From positions 1-14,966 of the forward strand of contig JBDRUT010000034.1 in the NCBI GenBank assembly GCA_039801465.1: DNA of 14,966 nucleotides. The letters are read 5' to 3'. The DNA is from JAOABV01 sp039801465. Its GTDB lineage: Bacteria; Hydrothermota; Tepidihabitantia; Tepidihabitantales; CAIPLT01. The position numbers and the translations under genes are program-made. This document shows positions 6,135 to 13,890 of the stretch, in pieces; the stretch's first letter is position 1, and every line of letters starts with the position of its first letter. The notes under the pieces were generated by a model. It was not told the DNA's origin. It made no database searches and was given only the letters and a program-made list of their open reading frames with translations.

Positions 6135-6946
6135 AAAAAATTCGTCCATTCCGATTAGGACAAATTATTGCAACAATTGTTCAGTTGAGTTATTATCCGG
6201 CTTTGTGGACTGGTTTTATCTATCAAGGTTTTACTAAAAGATTTTGCGTGCCAATTCTAACTTGTTGGGGGTGTCCACTCAATCGATTTGGTTGTCCAAT
6301 GGGTGCACTACAACATTTTATTGGTATCAAGCAAATTCCATTTTATATTGCAGGATTTTTTGGTGCGGTTGGCATCTTAGTCGGTAGAATGTCTTGCGCC
6401 TGGGTTTGTCCATTTGGACTTCTGCAGGATTTACTTAAGAAGATTACTCGCATCAAGTTGTCACTTCCGAAATGGACAACTTATACTAAATATGCGGTCT
6501 TAATCGGTATTGCTGGAATTGCGGTTTATCTTACAACTGAACCTTGGTTCTGTATGCTCTGTCCTGCAGGAATTCTTGAAGCCGGACTTCCGATTGTACT
6601 TACGGACAAGACCGGTGAATTAAAAGCATTGGTCGGCTGGCTTTTTAAGACTAAAATAGCAATATTGGTATTTGTTATTCTCGGTTCAATTTTTATTAAA
6701 AGATTCTTCTGCCGGGTTCTATGTCCAATTGGCGCAACCTATTCGGTATTTAATCGGTTCTCTTTAGTTCAAATGTCAGTTGATTTAAGTAAATGCGGAG
6801 AAAAGAAATGTAATCTCTGCAGAAAAGTCTGTCCAGTTGATATTAATATTTATGACAATCCTAATGCTAAAGAATGTATTCGTTGTTTAGAATGTAAGCA
6901 TAAATGCCCTAAAGGTGCAGTTTCAGTTAGTCTAAAACCTTATTAA
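6131..6946 (+). CDS. NapH-like 4Fe-4S polyferredoxin membrane protein
   Basis: A 271-residue inner-membrane electron-transfer protein. It starts at GTG 6131, overlapping the previous stop; an in-frame GTG at 6104 would overlap the miniprotein by 31 bases. Four Cys-rich membrane-associated clusters typical of the Fer4_5/NapH-type family are visible: C39...C45-x2-C48...C55P, C89-x3-C93P, C141-x2-C144P and C194-x3-C198P. They are separated by hydrophobic helices. The C-terminal part carries two ferredoxin motifs, C222-x4-C227-x2-C230-x3-C234P and C249-x2-C252-x2-C255-x3-C259P. The family moves electrons between quinol or ferredoxin and periplasmic acceptors. As the last gene of this operon it is the likely electron entry point for the thiol/selenol proteins; the partners are inferred. 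Confidence 0.9.
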   Translation: MKKIRPFRLGQIIATIVQLSYYPALWTGFIYQGFTKRFCVPILTCWGCPLNRFGCPMGALQHFIGIKQIPFYIAGFFGAVGILVGRMSCAWVCPFGLLQDLLKKITRIKLSLPKWTTYTKYAVLIGIAGIAVYLTTEPWFCMLCPAGILEAGLPIVLTDKTGELKALVGWLFKTKIAILVFVILGSIFIKRFFCRVLCPIGATYSVFNRFSLVQMSVDLSKCGEKKCNLCRKVCPVDINIYDNPNAKECIRCLECKHKCPKGAVSVSLKPY

Positions 6947-7016
6947 GATTTGCTGTCTAATCCACGAGAAATTCATCCCAGCGCTTAATTAGGATAGGAT
7001 TAGTCTAAACTTCTAG

Positions 7017-7050
7017 TTAAAGATTTGTGATTTTAATCTATTTAATTTTT
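7017..7050 (+). terminator. Weak AT-rich terminator candidate after redox operon
   Basis: TTAAAGATT (7017-7025) can pair with AATC and TTTAA (7035-7045, two bases bulged), followed by TTTTT (7046-7050). The stem has little GC, so this is a weak candidate lying 70 bases after the last gene of the operon. No stronger hairpin is seen in the convergent gap 6947-7124. Confidence 0.25.
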
Positions 7051-7124
7051 GACAACTCTACGCTTCCATTTATTTTGATAAATGTAGCCAGCAAATACTA
7101 AGTTAAGTGGAGTTTTGCGCTGGT

Positions 7125-8396
7125 TTAGAATTCTTTGGTTGACTGTTTAGTAAATGTTTGGTTAAAAAATTCAATAATTTTATCCTGAGGAACTTCTTGT
7201 TGGCTCTTCGTGGATAATTGTTTGACAGTATACACTTGTTTTTTCATTTCTTCTGAGCCGATAATTATAACATATTCACAGGATAAATTGTCAGCAATGC
7301 CTAAACCGCTTCTTAAGTTCTTGTCTGGTAGATTTAAAATTGCAGGAATTTCTGATGTTCGTAATTGTCTTAATAACTGTTTGGCTTGTTTTTCTGATTC
7401 ACCATCTAATGGAATTAGATAGACTAAATTTTTTCGGGGTAATGTCGGATTACCTAAATAAATTAGAATCCGCTCTAAGCCCAAAGCAAAACCGATTGCC
7501 GGAATTTTAGGACCACCAAAATCTTCAATTAGATTGTCATAGCGTCCACCGCCACCTAAACTATCTTGTGCACCTAAAGCAGTTGATAGACTGGGAACAT
7601 ATTCAAAGGTAGTCCGGGTGTAATAGTCTAATCCACGAACCATCATCTTATCAAGTTCAAACGGTAAATTCCGTTCAGTTAATTCTTGAAGCACTATTTG
7701 AAAATGATTTTGGCAATCATAACAGAGATAATCAGCAATTTTGGGTGCTGACTGGTATAGCTCTTGGCAAGTAGTTTCTTTACAATCAAACACGCGTAGC
7801 GGATTGCGTTCTAAACGAGCCTTACAGTCCTCGCATATTTTATCCCGCACGGTATTGAGATAGAATATCAAATCGGAACGAAATCTATTTCGACACAAGG
7901 CACAACCAACACTATTTACCTTTACAACAAGGTCTTTAACATTAACTGCGGAAAAGAAATTTAATCCCATTTCAATCACTTCAACATCAGTCTGGGGATG
8001 CGCTTCGCCGATAACTTCAATGCCCAGTTGATAGAATTCTCGGTATCGTCCCTTTTGGGGTTTTTCGTAGCGAAACATCGGACCAATATAGAATAGCCTT
8101 AAAGGCGGTTTAAGATTATTTTGGAGAAATGCTCGGACGACCCCAGGTGTTCCTTCAGGTCTTAAGGTTAAATCCCTGCCACCTTTATCGGTAAAAGAGT
8201 AAATTTGTTTAGTTACAATATCTGTAGTTAATCCGGTTGAGCGTAAAAAAAGTTCCGTATGTTCAAAACAGGGTGTAACTATCTCAGAAAATCCATAAAG
8301 TGCAACAACCTTTCGGAACTGAGTTTCCAAATAATGTTTCTGTTCCGAATATGGCGGCAGAAAATCTTGTGTTCCTTTAGGGTTAGATATTATCAT
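7125..8396 (-). CDS. hisS: Histidyl-tRNA synthetase
   Basis: A 423-residue class II aminoacyl-tRNA synthetase that charges tRNA-His in the cytoplasm. The N-terminus ISNPKGTQDFLP is typical. Motif 2 is at about 103-122 (IGPMFRYEKPQKGRYREFYQ), the HisA signature RGLDYYTRT at 254-262, GGGGRYD at 281-287 and motif 3 (IGFALGLERI) at 301-310. The C-terminal anticodon-binding domain follows. The insertion domain holds four cysteine pairs (C165/168, C188/191, C205/210, C225/228), the cysteine-rich variant also known from some Firmicutes and anaerobes. It lies 41 bases after the vanZ-like gene on the same strand; no good Shine-Dalgarno sequence precedes ATG 8396. Confidence 0.97.
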   Translation of the reverse strand: MIISNPKGTQDFLPPYSEQKHYLETQFRKVVALYGFSEIVTPCFEHTELFLRSTGLTTDIVTKQIYSFTDKGGRDLTLRPEGTPGVVRAFLQNNLKPPLRLFYIGPMFRYEKPQKGRYREFYQLGIEVIGEAHPQTDVEVIEMGLNFFSAVNVKDLVVKVNSVGCALCRNRFRSDLIFYLNTVRDKICEDCKARLERNPLRVFDCKETTCQELYQSAPKIADYLCYDCQNHFQIVLQELTERNLPFELDKMMVRGLDYYTRTTFEYVPSLSTALGAQDSLGGGGRYDNLIEDFGGPKIPAIGFALGLERILIYLGNPTLPRKNLVYLIPLDGESEKQAKQLLRQLRTSEIPAILNLPDKNLRSGLGIADNLSCEYVIIIGSEEMKKQVYTVKQLSTKSQQEVPQDKIIEFFNQTFTKQSTKEF

Positions 8397-8437
8397 ATTT
8401 CAAAAAAGACTAAACTCCGGACATTTAAATTCATATC

Positions 8438-8764
8438 TTATTTACTCTTTTTTGCGACCAGTTCCCAGAAACTTGTGCCAACAACTAAACCTAATATATT
8501 AACTGTAAAATCTGCGATTTCCGGAACTCTGCCGGGAATAAATTTTTGCGATAATTCGGTCAGGAGTGATAGAAAACTTCCTAAGAACAAAGCACCAATT
8601 GATAAGACGCTTTGACCAATAAATCCCCAAACGCCATAAAGTAAAAAATGAATCAATTTATCCCAACCCGAAGGTTGGTTTTGAAATTTTCTCGGAATTG
8701 GTATCAGCGAAATAATTATCGTAACAATTGTCACGCCGATAAATATTCGTCTTTTAGTTTGCAT
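8438..8764 (-). CDS. VanZ-like small membrane protein
   Basis: A 108-residue integral membrane protein with about four hydrophobic segments, beginning with FIGVTIVTIIISLIPIP. It carries the VanZ-family pattern D-K-x-x-H-F-x-x-Y-x-x-x-G (DKLIHFLLYGVWG) and a later E-x-x-Q-x-x-x-P-G-R-x-x-E-x-x-D-x-x-x-N-x-x-G stretch. Function of such stand-alone VanZ proteins is unclear; teicoplanin resistance is known for one member only. The ATG at 8764 is chosen over a TTG one codon earlier. Its GTGAAG upstream element lies at the edge of a duplicated segment copied from the atpD tail. Confidence 0.85.
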   Translation of the reverse strand: MQTKRRIFIGVTIVTIIISLIPIPRKFQNQPSGWDKLIHFLLYGVWGFIGQSVLSIGALFLGSFLSLLTELSQKFIPGRVPEIADFTVNILGLVVGTSFWELVAKKSK

Positions 8765-8774
8765 CAATAATTAC

Positions 8775-9028
8775 TTCACTCAATAATTATCATTAACTGC
8801 ATAAAATCTCTTTAATGCGCATTAACCTAACTAAATTTGTCCGCTCACTTTCACCTAACTTCATAGTTATATATTTTATTTTTCCGTTATTGACGGAAAT
8901 TTTTTCACTCAATAATTATCATTAACTGCGTAAAATCTCTTTAATGCGCATTAATCTAACTAAACTTGCCCGTTCACTTTCACCTAACTTCATAGTTATA
9001 TATTTTATGGTTTCTGTTATTGACGGAA
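8775..9028 (-). repeat. Tandem duplication of the atpD 3' end (~129-bp unit)
   Basis: The segment 8904-9028 (last ~35 codons, stop and 18 following bases of the V-ATPase D gene) is repeated head-to-tail at 8775-8898, offset 129-130 bases. About 94% of bases match, with single substitutions and one single-base indel. The downstream copy still reads KYITMKLGESER-TN-LVRLMRIKEIL-C-S on the minus strand, against AS and R in the true tail, but has lost its frame connection. It is a decaying gene-end fragment. Confidence 0.92.
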
Positions 9029-9542
9029 TCAAGACAAATTCTAAAGCATTAACTCTGCGACGGGTTTTTTCTAATTCTTCAGCCAAAAGTTCTAAGGTTT
9101 TTTCATTAATTGCGAGCATTAATAGTGCTGAAGTCAAGTCGGACATAGCCAACAGAGCATTATCCAATTCACCAGAAGTATTGGTCCAGTCATAATTTCT
9201 GATTGAACCGCTAAATTCAACCTGCTCAATCATTGGCACTAAGATATTGGCAATATTACGCGTGCCGATTTTCACATTTATTGACCGGTCAGAACTTGAT
9301 AATGCGGATTTAAAATTCGATTCGCCATACATTGCTTTAGCATACATCAACTGGGTGTTTATTTGATTCAATTGCTCAGCAATCTTTCTACGCTGGCCTT
9401 TAATTGTTGTAATCATTTCTAAGATTTTACGCATTACCAGTTCTTGTTTGTCCTTCAGGAGTTTATGACCACGACGCGCAATTACCAGTCGGCGTCGCAG
9501 TTTTAATAATTCCATTCGGGTTGCGGCCGTAGAAATCAACAT
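8922..9542 (-). CDS. atpD: V-type ATP synthase/ATPase subunit D
   Basis: A 206-residue subunit of the central rotor stalk of V/A-type ATPases, linking the catalytic A/B hexamer to the membrane rotor. The N-terminal segment TRMELLKLRRRLVIARRGHKLLKDKQELV is the family signature, and both ends are long coiled-coil helices, as expected; the C-terminal helix includes ELEKTRRRVNALEFVLIP. Length is normal. ATG 9542 has no Shine-Dalgarno sequence, but a TTGACA/TAAAAT promoter lies directly before it, suggesting a leaderless mRNA. No other ATPase subunit gene is in the window, so the D gene is separated from its usual A-B-D cluster or lies at the edge of a rearrangement. Its 3' end is tandemly duplicated. 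Confidence 0.93.
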   Translation of the reverse strand: MLISTAATRMELLKLRRRLVIARRGHKLLKDKQELVMRKILEMITTIKGQRRKIAEQLNQINTQLMYAKAMYGESNFKSALSSSDRSINVKIGTRNIANILVPMIEQVEFSGSIRNYDWTNTSGELDNALLAMSDLTSALLMLAINEKTLELLAEELEKTRRRVNALEFVLIPSITETIKYITMKLGESERASLVRLMRIKEILRS

Positions 9543-9548
9543 TTTCTT

Positions 9549-9576
9549 ATTTTAACAGCAATTTTTATAATGTCAA
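9549..9576 (-). promoter_or_regulatory. Promoter of atpD, leaderless arrangement
   Basis: On the minus strand TTGACA (9571-9576), a 16-base spacer and TAAAAT (9549-9554) are followed after only 6 bases by ATG 9542. The predicted transcription start is at or within a base of the start codon. Confidence 0.75.
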
Positions 9577-9674
9577 TCTGAAACTGATAGAAACTGCGAT
9601 AAAAAATTGTGTGAAGATAAAAGATTCAGGTCAGAGGTTATTTAAACGGTAAAATTGATAATTAATTCCAAAAC

Positions 9675-10622
9675 CTATTTGCGATTTTTAATAAAGACCT
9701 TTGTTTCCAGAAATTGATGATAATCACTCCATTTTTCTCCTTGGGCTTTTTCGGTAACTTCACGATACATCATCATCCGGGCATCCAAATTATCTAAAGT
9801 ATGGACTAAGTAGGCTTCAGCAAATTTGGGGGTCGTGGGCGAGCCGAATTCTCTTAAGCCATGATGGCTTAAAATAATATGAAGCAACAACTGTTTTTTG
9901 TCTTCTGGAAAGTCAGCAATTTTATCGATTTCGTTTTTGACAATTTCATATCCAACAACAATATGTCCAATCAAATATCCTTCGTCGGTATGGGCTATTG
10001 CTTTTTCAAAGGTATATTCTTTAATTTTTCCAATGTCGTGTAAAATAATACCAGCAACTAATAAAGAATAGTCAATCTCAGGATAGACTTTAGGAATTGA
10101 TTGCGAGAGTCGAAGCATAAACAGGGTATGTTCTAATAGTCCACCAAGATAAGCGTGATGAACACCAGTAGATGCTGGTGCCATCTTAAACTTTTGAATT
10201 ATTTCTGAATGTGAGAAGAGATTATTAAGTAATTTTCGATAATCGGCATCGGTTATTGCATTGATATAATCTTTAAGTTCAGCATACATTGTTTCAATAT
10301 CAAAACGGCTACTGGCAATAAAATCTTTGGCAGTAACATCTTGTTCTGAGACTCGGTTAATACTGGCAATGGTAATTTGGGTCTCGCCATTATATTCAGT
10401 AACATCACCTTGGATTTTAGCAAAATTTCCTGGATTTGTTTCAGGATAAAATTCGTCAACGCTATCCCAAATTTTACCTAAAATAACACCACTTCGGTCA
10501 GAAAGTTCTAAGATCAAAAATTTACTGCCATCATGTTTTTTTAATTGTCGGCGATCTCGGATAAAGAAGATATCATCAACTTTGTTGCCAACAATTAAAT
10601 CTTTAACAAACTGTTTTTTCAT
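9675..10622 (-). CDS. YhaM-like OB-fold/HD-domain 3'-5' exonuclease
   Basis: A 315-residue cytoplasmic protein. Residues about 10-95 form an OB-fold nucleic-acid-binding domain (FLILELSDRSGVILGKIWD). An HD-domain phosphohydrolase follows from about 150, with metal ligands visible as H155-H156, H165 (GGLLEHTLFM), H195-D196 (ILHDIGK), H220 and H253-H254 (LSHHG). This order and length match YhaM/CbfA-like 3'-5' exoribonucleases, which trim short or unstructured RNA in Firmicutes. The gene sits 45 bases after the porV-like gene on the same strand and probably shares its transcript. No clear Shine-Dalgarno sequence precedes ATG 10622. Confidence 0.9.
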   Translation of the reverse strand: MKKQFVKDLIVGNKVDDIFFIRDRRQLKKHDGSKFLILELSDRSGVILGKIWDSVDEFYPETNPGNFAKIQGDVTEYNGETQITIASINRVSEQDVTAKDFIASSRFDIETMYAELKDYINAITDADYRKLLNNLFSHSEIIQKFKMAPASTGVHHAYLGGLLEHTLFMLRLSQSIPKVYPEIDYSLLVAGIILHDIGKIKEYTFEKAIAHTDEGYLIGHIVVGYEIVKNEIDKIADFPEDKKQLLLHIILSHHGLREFGSPTTPKFAEAYLVHTLDNLDARMMMYREVTEKAQGEKWSDYHQFLETKVFIKNRK

Positions 10623-10667
10623 AATAATTGTCTTTTCATCTTGCGGAGTTATAGAATGGTTCTGTCA

Positions 10668-11579
10668 CTATGGAGAAAGAGTCAGGCTGAGATGATGTTG
10701 GCGTCCTAAATTAAGCATGGGCGTAAAACTATAATCGAGTTGATACTTTGATACTTTCACGCCTAAACCGATTGAAAAACCGGCTAAAATATCAGAACCT
10801 GCACCAGTGGTTAAATCTCGGCGTAATGAATTGTAACCACCGCGTAATGCTAAATATTTGTTAATCCATCCCTCAACTCCTAAACAAAAGAAAAACGGAC
10901 TATCAATCGATTTGCAGATATCCAAGGCAAGGTTAATATTATCTTCTATCTTATAACCAGCACCAATACCAAATTCCAAAGGCAGTTTATCAGATTTAGT
11001 ATCAAATGGTTTAATTTGATAACCTAAATTTCTAATCACTGCGCCGGTGGTTAAATTTTTAACTGGCGGAATAAAACGAATTCCTATGTCAGACGCCAGA
11101 CTAAGACCATAAAACTTTTCAATCATACCATAAATAAATTTTAGATTTAGTCCAACTTTTAATTCATTATTATCAACTATTGTTCCACTACCAATAAGAT
11201 TAGCATAGGAAACGGAAAAAGTTCCTATTGGGTTTCCTTGTTCATCCGTATGTTTTATTGGTCCGGAATTCAAAAATATCAAACCTACTCCACTTGAATG
11301 AGTAAAAGGTAACAACCGGTTTCTCTTATAACTGACTATACCATAATTTATTTCTGCAGGAAGGCTTAAATAACCAACACCGAAAGAGGTATTAGTTAAC
11401 TTTTGGGCTGGGTTATAAAGAAAGTCAAAACCAGATAATGCTTTGTCATTTTCAACACCAATCGTAGCATTCGCCATAGCGGCTTCTTTGGCAGAAGGAG
11501 TTAGTTTTAAGAAGTTAAAACCGGCTTCTCCGCTATTGAATGAACTATTCATTAAAAGTGTAAAAATTAACAATAACAT
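10668..11579 (-). CDS. PorV/PorQ-family outer-membrane protein
   Basis: A 303-residue outer-membrane beta-barrel of the FadL-like PorV/PorQ family. After a short signal peptide (MLLLIFTLLMNSS) comes the family start, GEAGFNFLKLTPSAKEAAMANA, then N-P-A-Q (YNPAQKLTNTSFGVGYLSLP). A series of amphipathic strands follows, including NLKFIYGMIEKFYGLSLASD and the GAGSDILAGFSIGLGVKV...LDYSF repeat near the C-terminus. In Bacteroidetes PorV works with the type IX secretion system to handle proteins carrying C-terminal sorting domains. Two such proteins lie at 12072-13880, so a functional link is plausible. The gene is first in a two-gene run with the YhaM-like gene and has a promoter directly against its ATG. 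Confidence 0.9.
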   Translation of the reverse strand: MLLLIFTLLMNSSFNSGEAGFNFLKLTPSAKEAAMANATIGVENDKALSGFDFLYNPAQKLTNTSFGVGYLSLPAEINYGIVSYKRNRLLPFTHSSGVGLIFLNSGPIKHTDEQGNPIGTFSVSYANLIGSGTIVDNNELKVGLNLKFIYGMIEKFYGLSLASDIGIRFIPPVKNLTTGAVIRNLGYQIKPFDTKSDKLPLEFGIGAGYKIEDNINLALDICKSIDSPFFFCLGVEGWINKYLALRGGYNSLRRDLTTGAGSDILAGFSIGLGVKVSKYQLDYSFTPMLNLGRQHHLSLTLSP

Positions 11580-11587
11580 AATACCTT

Positions 11588-11616
11588 AGTCTAATATTTA
11601 AAAGTCGCTCTGTCAA
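11588..11616 (-). promoter_or_regulatory. Promoter of porV-like gene, near-leaderless
   Basis: On the minus strand TTGACA (11611-11616), a 17-base spacer and TAGACT (11588-11593, 4 of 6 to consensus) are followed by 8 bases and ATG 11579. The predicted leader is 0-2 bases long. AAGG before the ATG could be a vestigial Shine-Dalgarno sequence if transcription starts earlier. Confidence 0.6.
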
Positions 11617-11911
11617 GTCTCAGGTGCAATGTTCAAGAGATACTGTGCAGTTTATGAGATTTAATTGTGGCTATACTGAAGAGATTAAAATTAAATATTC
11701 TTGTATGTTACGCATTTTTGCAATGTTCAAGCATTATTATGTTTTGGGCACAACGATAAGTCCCTTTTGTTGTGCTGATTTTGTTGATATTATAGAAAAT
11801 ATTTTTAGCAAGATGTCAATAACAAAGATGTATACCAATTAAATTAATACTAAGAACGCCGAAAAAGTCTTGCAGTTTATCAATGACTTAGGGATATTCA
11901 GTTAAAATATT

Positions 11912-11939
11912 TTGACAAAACCTATTCATTGATTATAAT
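11912..11939 (+). promoter_or_regulatory. Consensus promoter with no annotated gene downstream
   Basis: TTGACA (11912-11917), 16 bases, TATAAT (11934-11939): both hexamers are perfect. The predicted transcript starts near 11946 and runs into a foldable stretch (CGGTT 11952-11956 with AACCG 11980-11984, and an inner GCC-GACC-GGC hairpin), then antisense to the 3' end of the gene at 12072-12968. It could drive a small RNA. Confidence 0.55.
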
Positions 11940-12071
11940 AGGCAAGCCAAGCGGTTGCCGACCGGCTCACTTATAGGATAACCGAGAGTTCTCTTCAGGC
12001 TGTTCACAATGATATATGAAAATGATGGGAACAATTGGCTGTAAAATTGGAGATATTCTGTAGTTTTGTCT

Positions 12072-12968
12072 TTATTGTCGAATTAAGACCAATTTTCTTG
12101 AATAATTATGCTTTGGTGTTTCTAAGGTATAAAAATAAATGCCTTCTTCCACGTTATTGCTATGTTCGTCAGTGCCATTCCAAATAAAATTATGAATACC
12201 TGAACTCATTAAACCATTAACTAAGGTCATAACAAGTTTTCCGGATGCGTCATAGATTTTTAATGAGACTTTTTGTGGCTGGGCAAGATTAAATGAGATG
12301 TTGGTTTTATTAGTGAATGGATTAGGTTTTGCACTAAATTCATTTATAATCAAATGATTGGTAAAATTATGTTCAGTAACTGATGAAGTTGGAAATATTG
12401 TCAATTTGATATTCGGGCGATTGTAAGTTTGAATTAAATTTGTTGGTTGACTGGCATCACTAGCTGCTTGACGAGTGCGATAAACAGGAGAGGTTGTTGT
12501 ATAACGATACTTAGGTGCGAAGTTTCCCCAATTATACATATATCCATTTAAGACCAAAATTCCAAGATTGTTGATATTATTGTATTGAAAAGGAGTAGTC
12601 AATTGAATTTCCATCCACCCTTGCTGTGCATTATTAGTAAATAAGCCGGCAAAAACTTCACTATAGCCTACTAATGAGTAGTTGCCGGTTACGAGTACTG
12701 AGTCTTCGGTGTGTTTCATATAAATTGTAGTTCCTGCAATCGGGTCAACTCGCAGACCACTATGTTTATAATAGGCAATACTTGTAATATTTCCTGAAAT
12801 AGAGATTTCGGATCGAAGGTAAATCGCTTCGTGAGCAGAATAGTTATAATAACGATTTATTGGTCCATTCCAGGAATTTGTTGTATCCGTACCGATTATT
12901 ACTTCCACTGGTTGTGCAAAAATAGGCAAACTCATTATAAACAAAAGTATTATAATTAGACCTTTCAT
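12072..12968 (-). CDS. Secreted protein with type IX-like sorting module (paralog 2)
   Basis: A 298-residue exported protein. Residues 1-18 are a signal peptide (LLFIMSLPIFA-Q). The main domain (about 20-190) begins VEVIIGTDTTNSWNGPINRYYNYSAHEAIY, as in many Bacteroidetes-type surface proteins of unknown function. The C-terminal module (about 214-298) has KPNPFTNKTNISFNL, then LKIYDASGKLV and NGTDEHSN-x-x-x-EGIYFY, the pattern of Por-type/FlgD-Ig-like sorting domains. The module should direct the protein to the cell surface. AAGGTGA, overlapping the upstream TGA stop codon, is spaced ideally for ATG 12968, so the two genes are coupled in one transcript. It is a tandem paralog of the upstream gene. 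Confidence 0.85.
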   Translation of the reverse strand: MKGLIIILLFIMSLPIFAQPVEVIIGTDTTNSWNGPINRYYNYSAHEAIYLRSEISISGNITSIAYYKHSGLRVDPIAGTTIYMKHTEDSVLVTGNYSLVGYSEVFAGLFTNNAQQGWMEIQLTTPFQYNNINNLGILVLNGYMYNWGNFAPKYRYTTTSPVYRTRQAASDASQPTNLIQTYNRPNIKLTIFPTSSVTEHNFTNHLIINEFSAKPNPFTNKTNISFNLAQPQKVSLKIYDASGKLVMTLVNGLMSSGIHNFIWNGTDEHSNNVEEGIYFYTLETPKHNYSRKLVLIRQ

Positions 12969-13172
12969 TATTTGTCACCTTAACAAAATTAATTTTCTAT
13001 TAACTTTTTGCTTTGATGTTTCAAGAATGTAAAAATAGATACCTTCTGCCACTTTATTGCTATGTTCATCAGTGCCATTCCAAATAAAATTATGAACACC
13101 TGAACTCATTAAACCATTAACTAAGGTCATAACAAGTTTTCCGGATGCGTCATAGATTTTTAATGAGACTTT
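12169..13172 (-). repeat. Near-identical 104-bp block shared by the two paralogs
   Basis: Bases 12169-12272 and 13069-13172, exactly 900 apart, differ at one position. They encode the core of the sorting module. The flanking N-terminal regions are much less alike, which points to recent gene conversion or strong constraint on this part only. Confidence 0.85.
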
Positions 13173-13880
13173 CTCGGCTGCCGAAAGATTAAATGAGATG
13201 TTGGTTTTATTAGTAAATGGATTAGGATTTGCAATGCATTCAGTTATATAAAGATGATTATCTGAATTATTTTCTTGAATATTTGAATTTAGTCTTATTA
13301 TTAATCTTATATTTGGTCGAATATAAGTTTGATTTAGATTTGTTGGCGGAGCACCATCATTGTATGCCTGCCTTGCCCGATATATTGGTGCGGTTGTTGT
13401 ATAACGATATTTAGGTGCTAAAGTGCAACCAATATAATTTTGAGGTCCTTTCCAAACTAAAATTTGTAAATTATGTAGATTATCATAATTAAACGGCGGA
13501 GTTAAAGGGACTTGCATCCACCCTTCATATACGCTATTAGGAAAGGAATCATTGAAGACTTCTGTGTATCCATCTAAAGAATAAACTCCGGTTACGAGTA
13601 TTTCTTCAAGTGTATGTTTCATATAAATCGTGACATTTGGAATTGGTTCATAGTTATAACCGGCTTGTTTATAATATGCGATACTTTCAATTTGACCAGC
13701 AATGTTAATCTCATTTCTGAGATAGATTGCTTCATGAATTGAATAGTTATAAAACGTATTTATTGGTCCAGTATTTGAATATGTTGTATCCGTGCCAATT
13801 ATCACTTCTACCATTTGAGCTAATAAAAAAGTCGGGACTATCAATCCCACCCATATGGCAATACATTTATATTTTTTCAT
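12975..13880 (-). CDS. Secreted protein with type IX-like sorting module (paralog 1)
   Basis: A 301-residue exported protein with signal peptide KCIAIWVGLIVPTFLLA-Q (cleavage near residue 21). Its N-terminal domain begins MVEVIIGTDTTYSNTGPIN and its C-terminal sorting module at about 218-301 (NPNPFTNKTNISFNL, LKIYDASGKLV, AEGIYFY). I set the start at ATG 13880, preceded by GGAGGATAAA. A longer reading from ATG 13946 begins between the -35 and -10 elements and cannot be transcribed from that promoter. It ends in TGA 4 bases into the next gene's ribosome-binding region, evidence that TGA normally means stop here. First gene of a two-gene operon. Confidence 0.87.
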   Translation of the reverse strand: MKKYKCIAIWVGLIVPTFLLAQMVEVIIGTDTTYSNTGPINTFYNYSIHEAIYLRNEINIAGQIESIAYYKQAGYNYEPIPNVTIYMKHTLEEILVTGVYSLDGYTEVFNDSFPNSVYEGWMQVPLTPPFNYDNLHNLQILVWKGPQNYIGCTLAPKYRYTTTAPIYRARQAYNDGAPPTNLNQTYIRPNIRLIIRLNSNIQENNSDNHLYITECIANPNPFTNKTNISFNLSAAEKVSLKIYDASGKLVMTLVNGLMSSGVHNFIWNGTDEHSNKVAEGIYFYILETSKQKVNRKLILLR

Positions 13881-13890
13881 TTTATCCTCC

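Larger units (their letters stand above)
11580..12071. other. Non-coding gap with consensus promoter
   Basis: A 492-base gap between two leftward genes. I find no credible protein gene in it. It contains the porV-like promoter (leftward) and a perfect rightward TTGACA-N16-TATAAT promoter at 11912-11939. A GC-richer, foldable stretch follows at about 11944-12010. No clear terminator for the secreted-protein gene ending at 12072 is seen. Confidence 0.55.

Noticed and set aside
7088..7123. CCAGC/GCTGG hairpin in the gap after hisS
   Set aside because: The stem is short with a 26-base loop and lacks a T-run on the minus strand, so it is not convincing as a hisS terminator.
11624..11842. 72-codon + strand reading frame
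   Set aside because: Cys/Phe/Tyr-rich AT-type composition, no Shine-Dalgarno sequence or promoter suited to it, no family resemblance, and it opens inside the porV-like promoter region.
11946..12010. tRNA-like D-arm motif (GCCAAGCGGTT)
   Set aside because: The match to a Leu/Ser-type D-loop is not followed by an anticodon arm, a GGTTCRA T-loop or a closing acceptor stem, so I do not call a tRNA.
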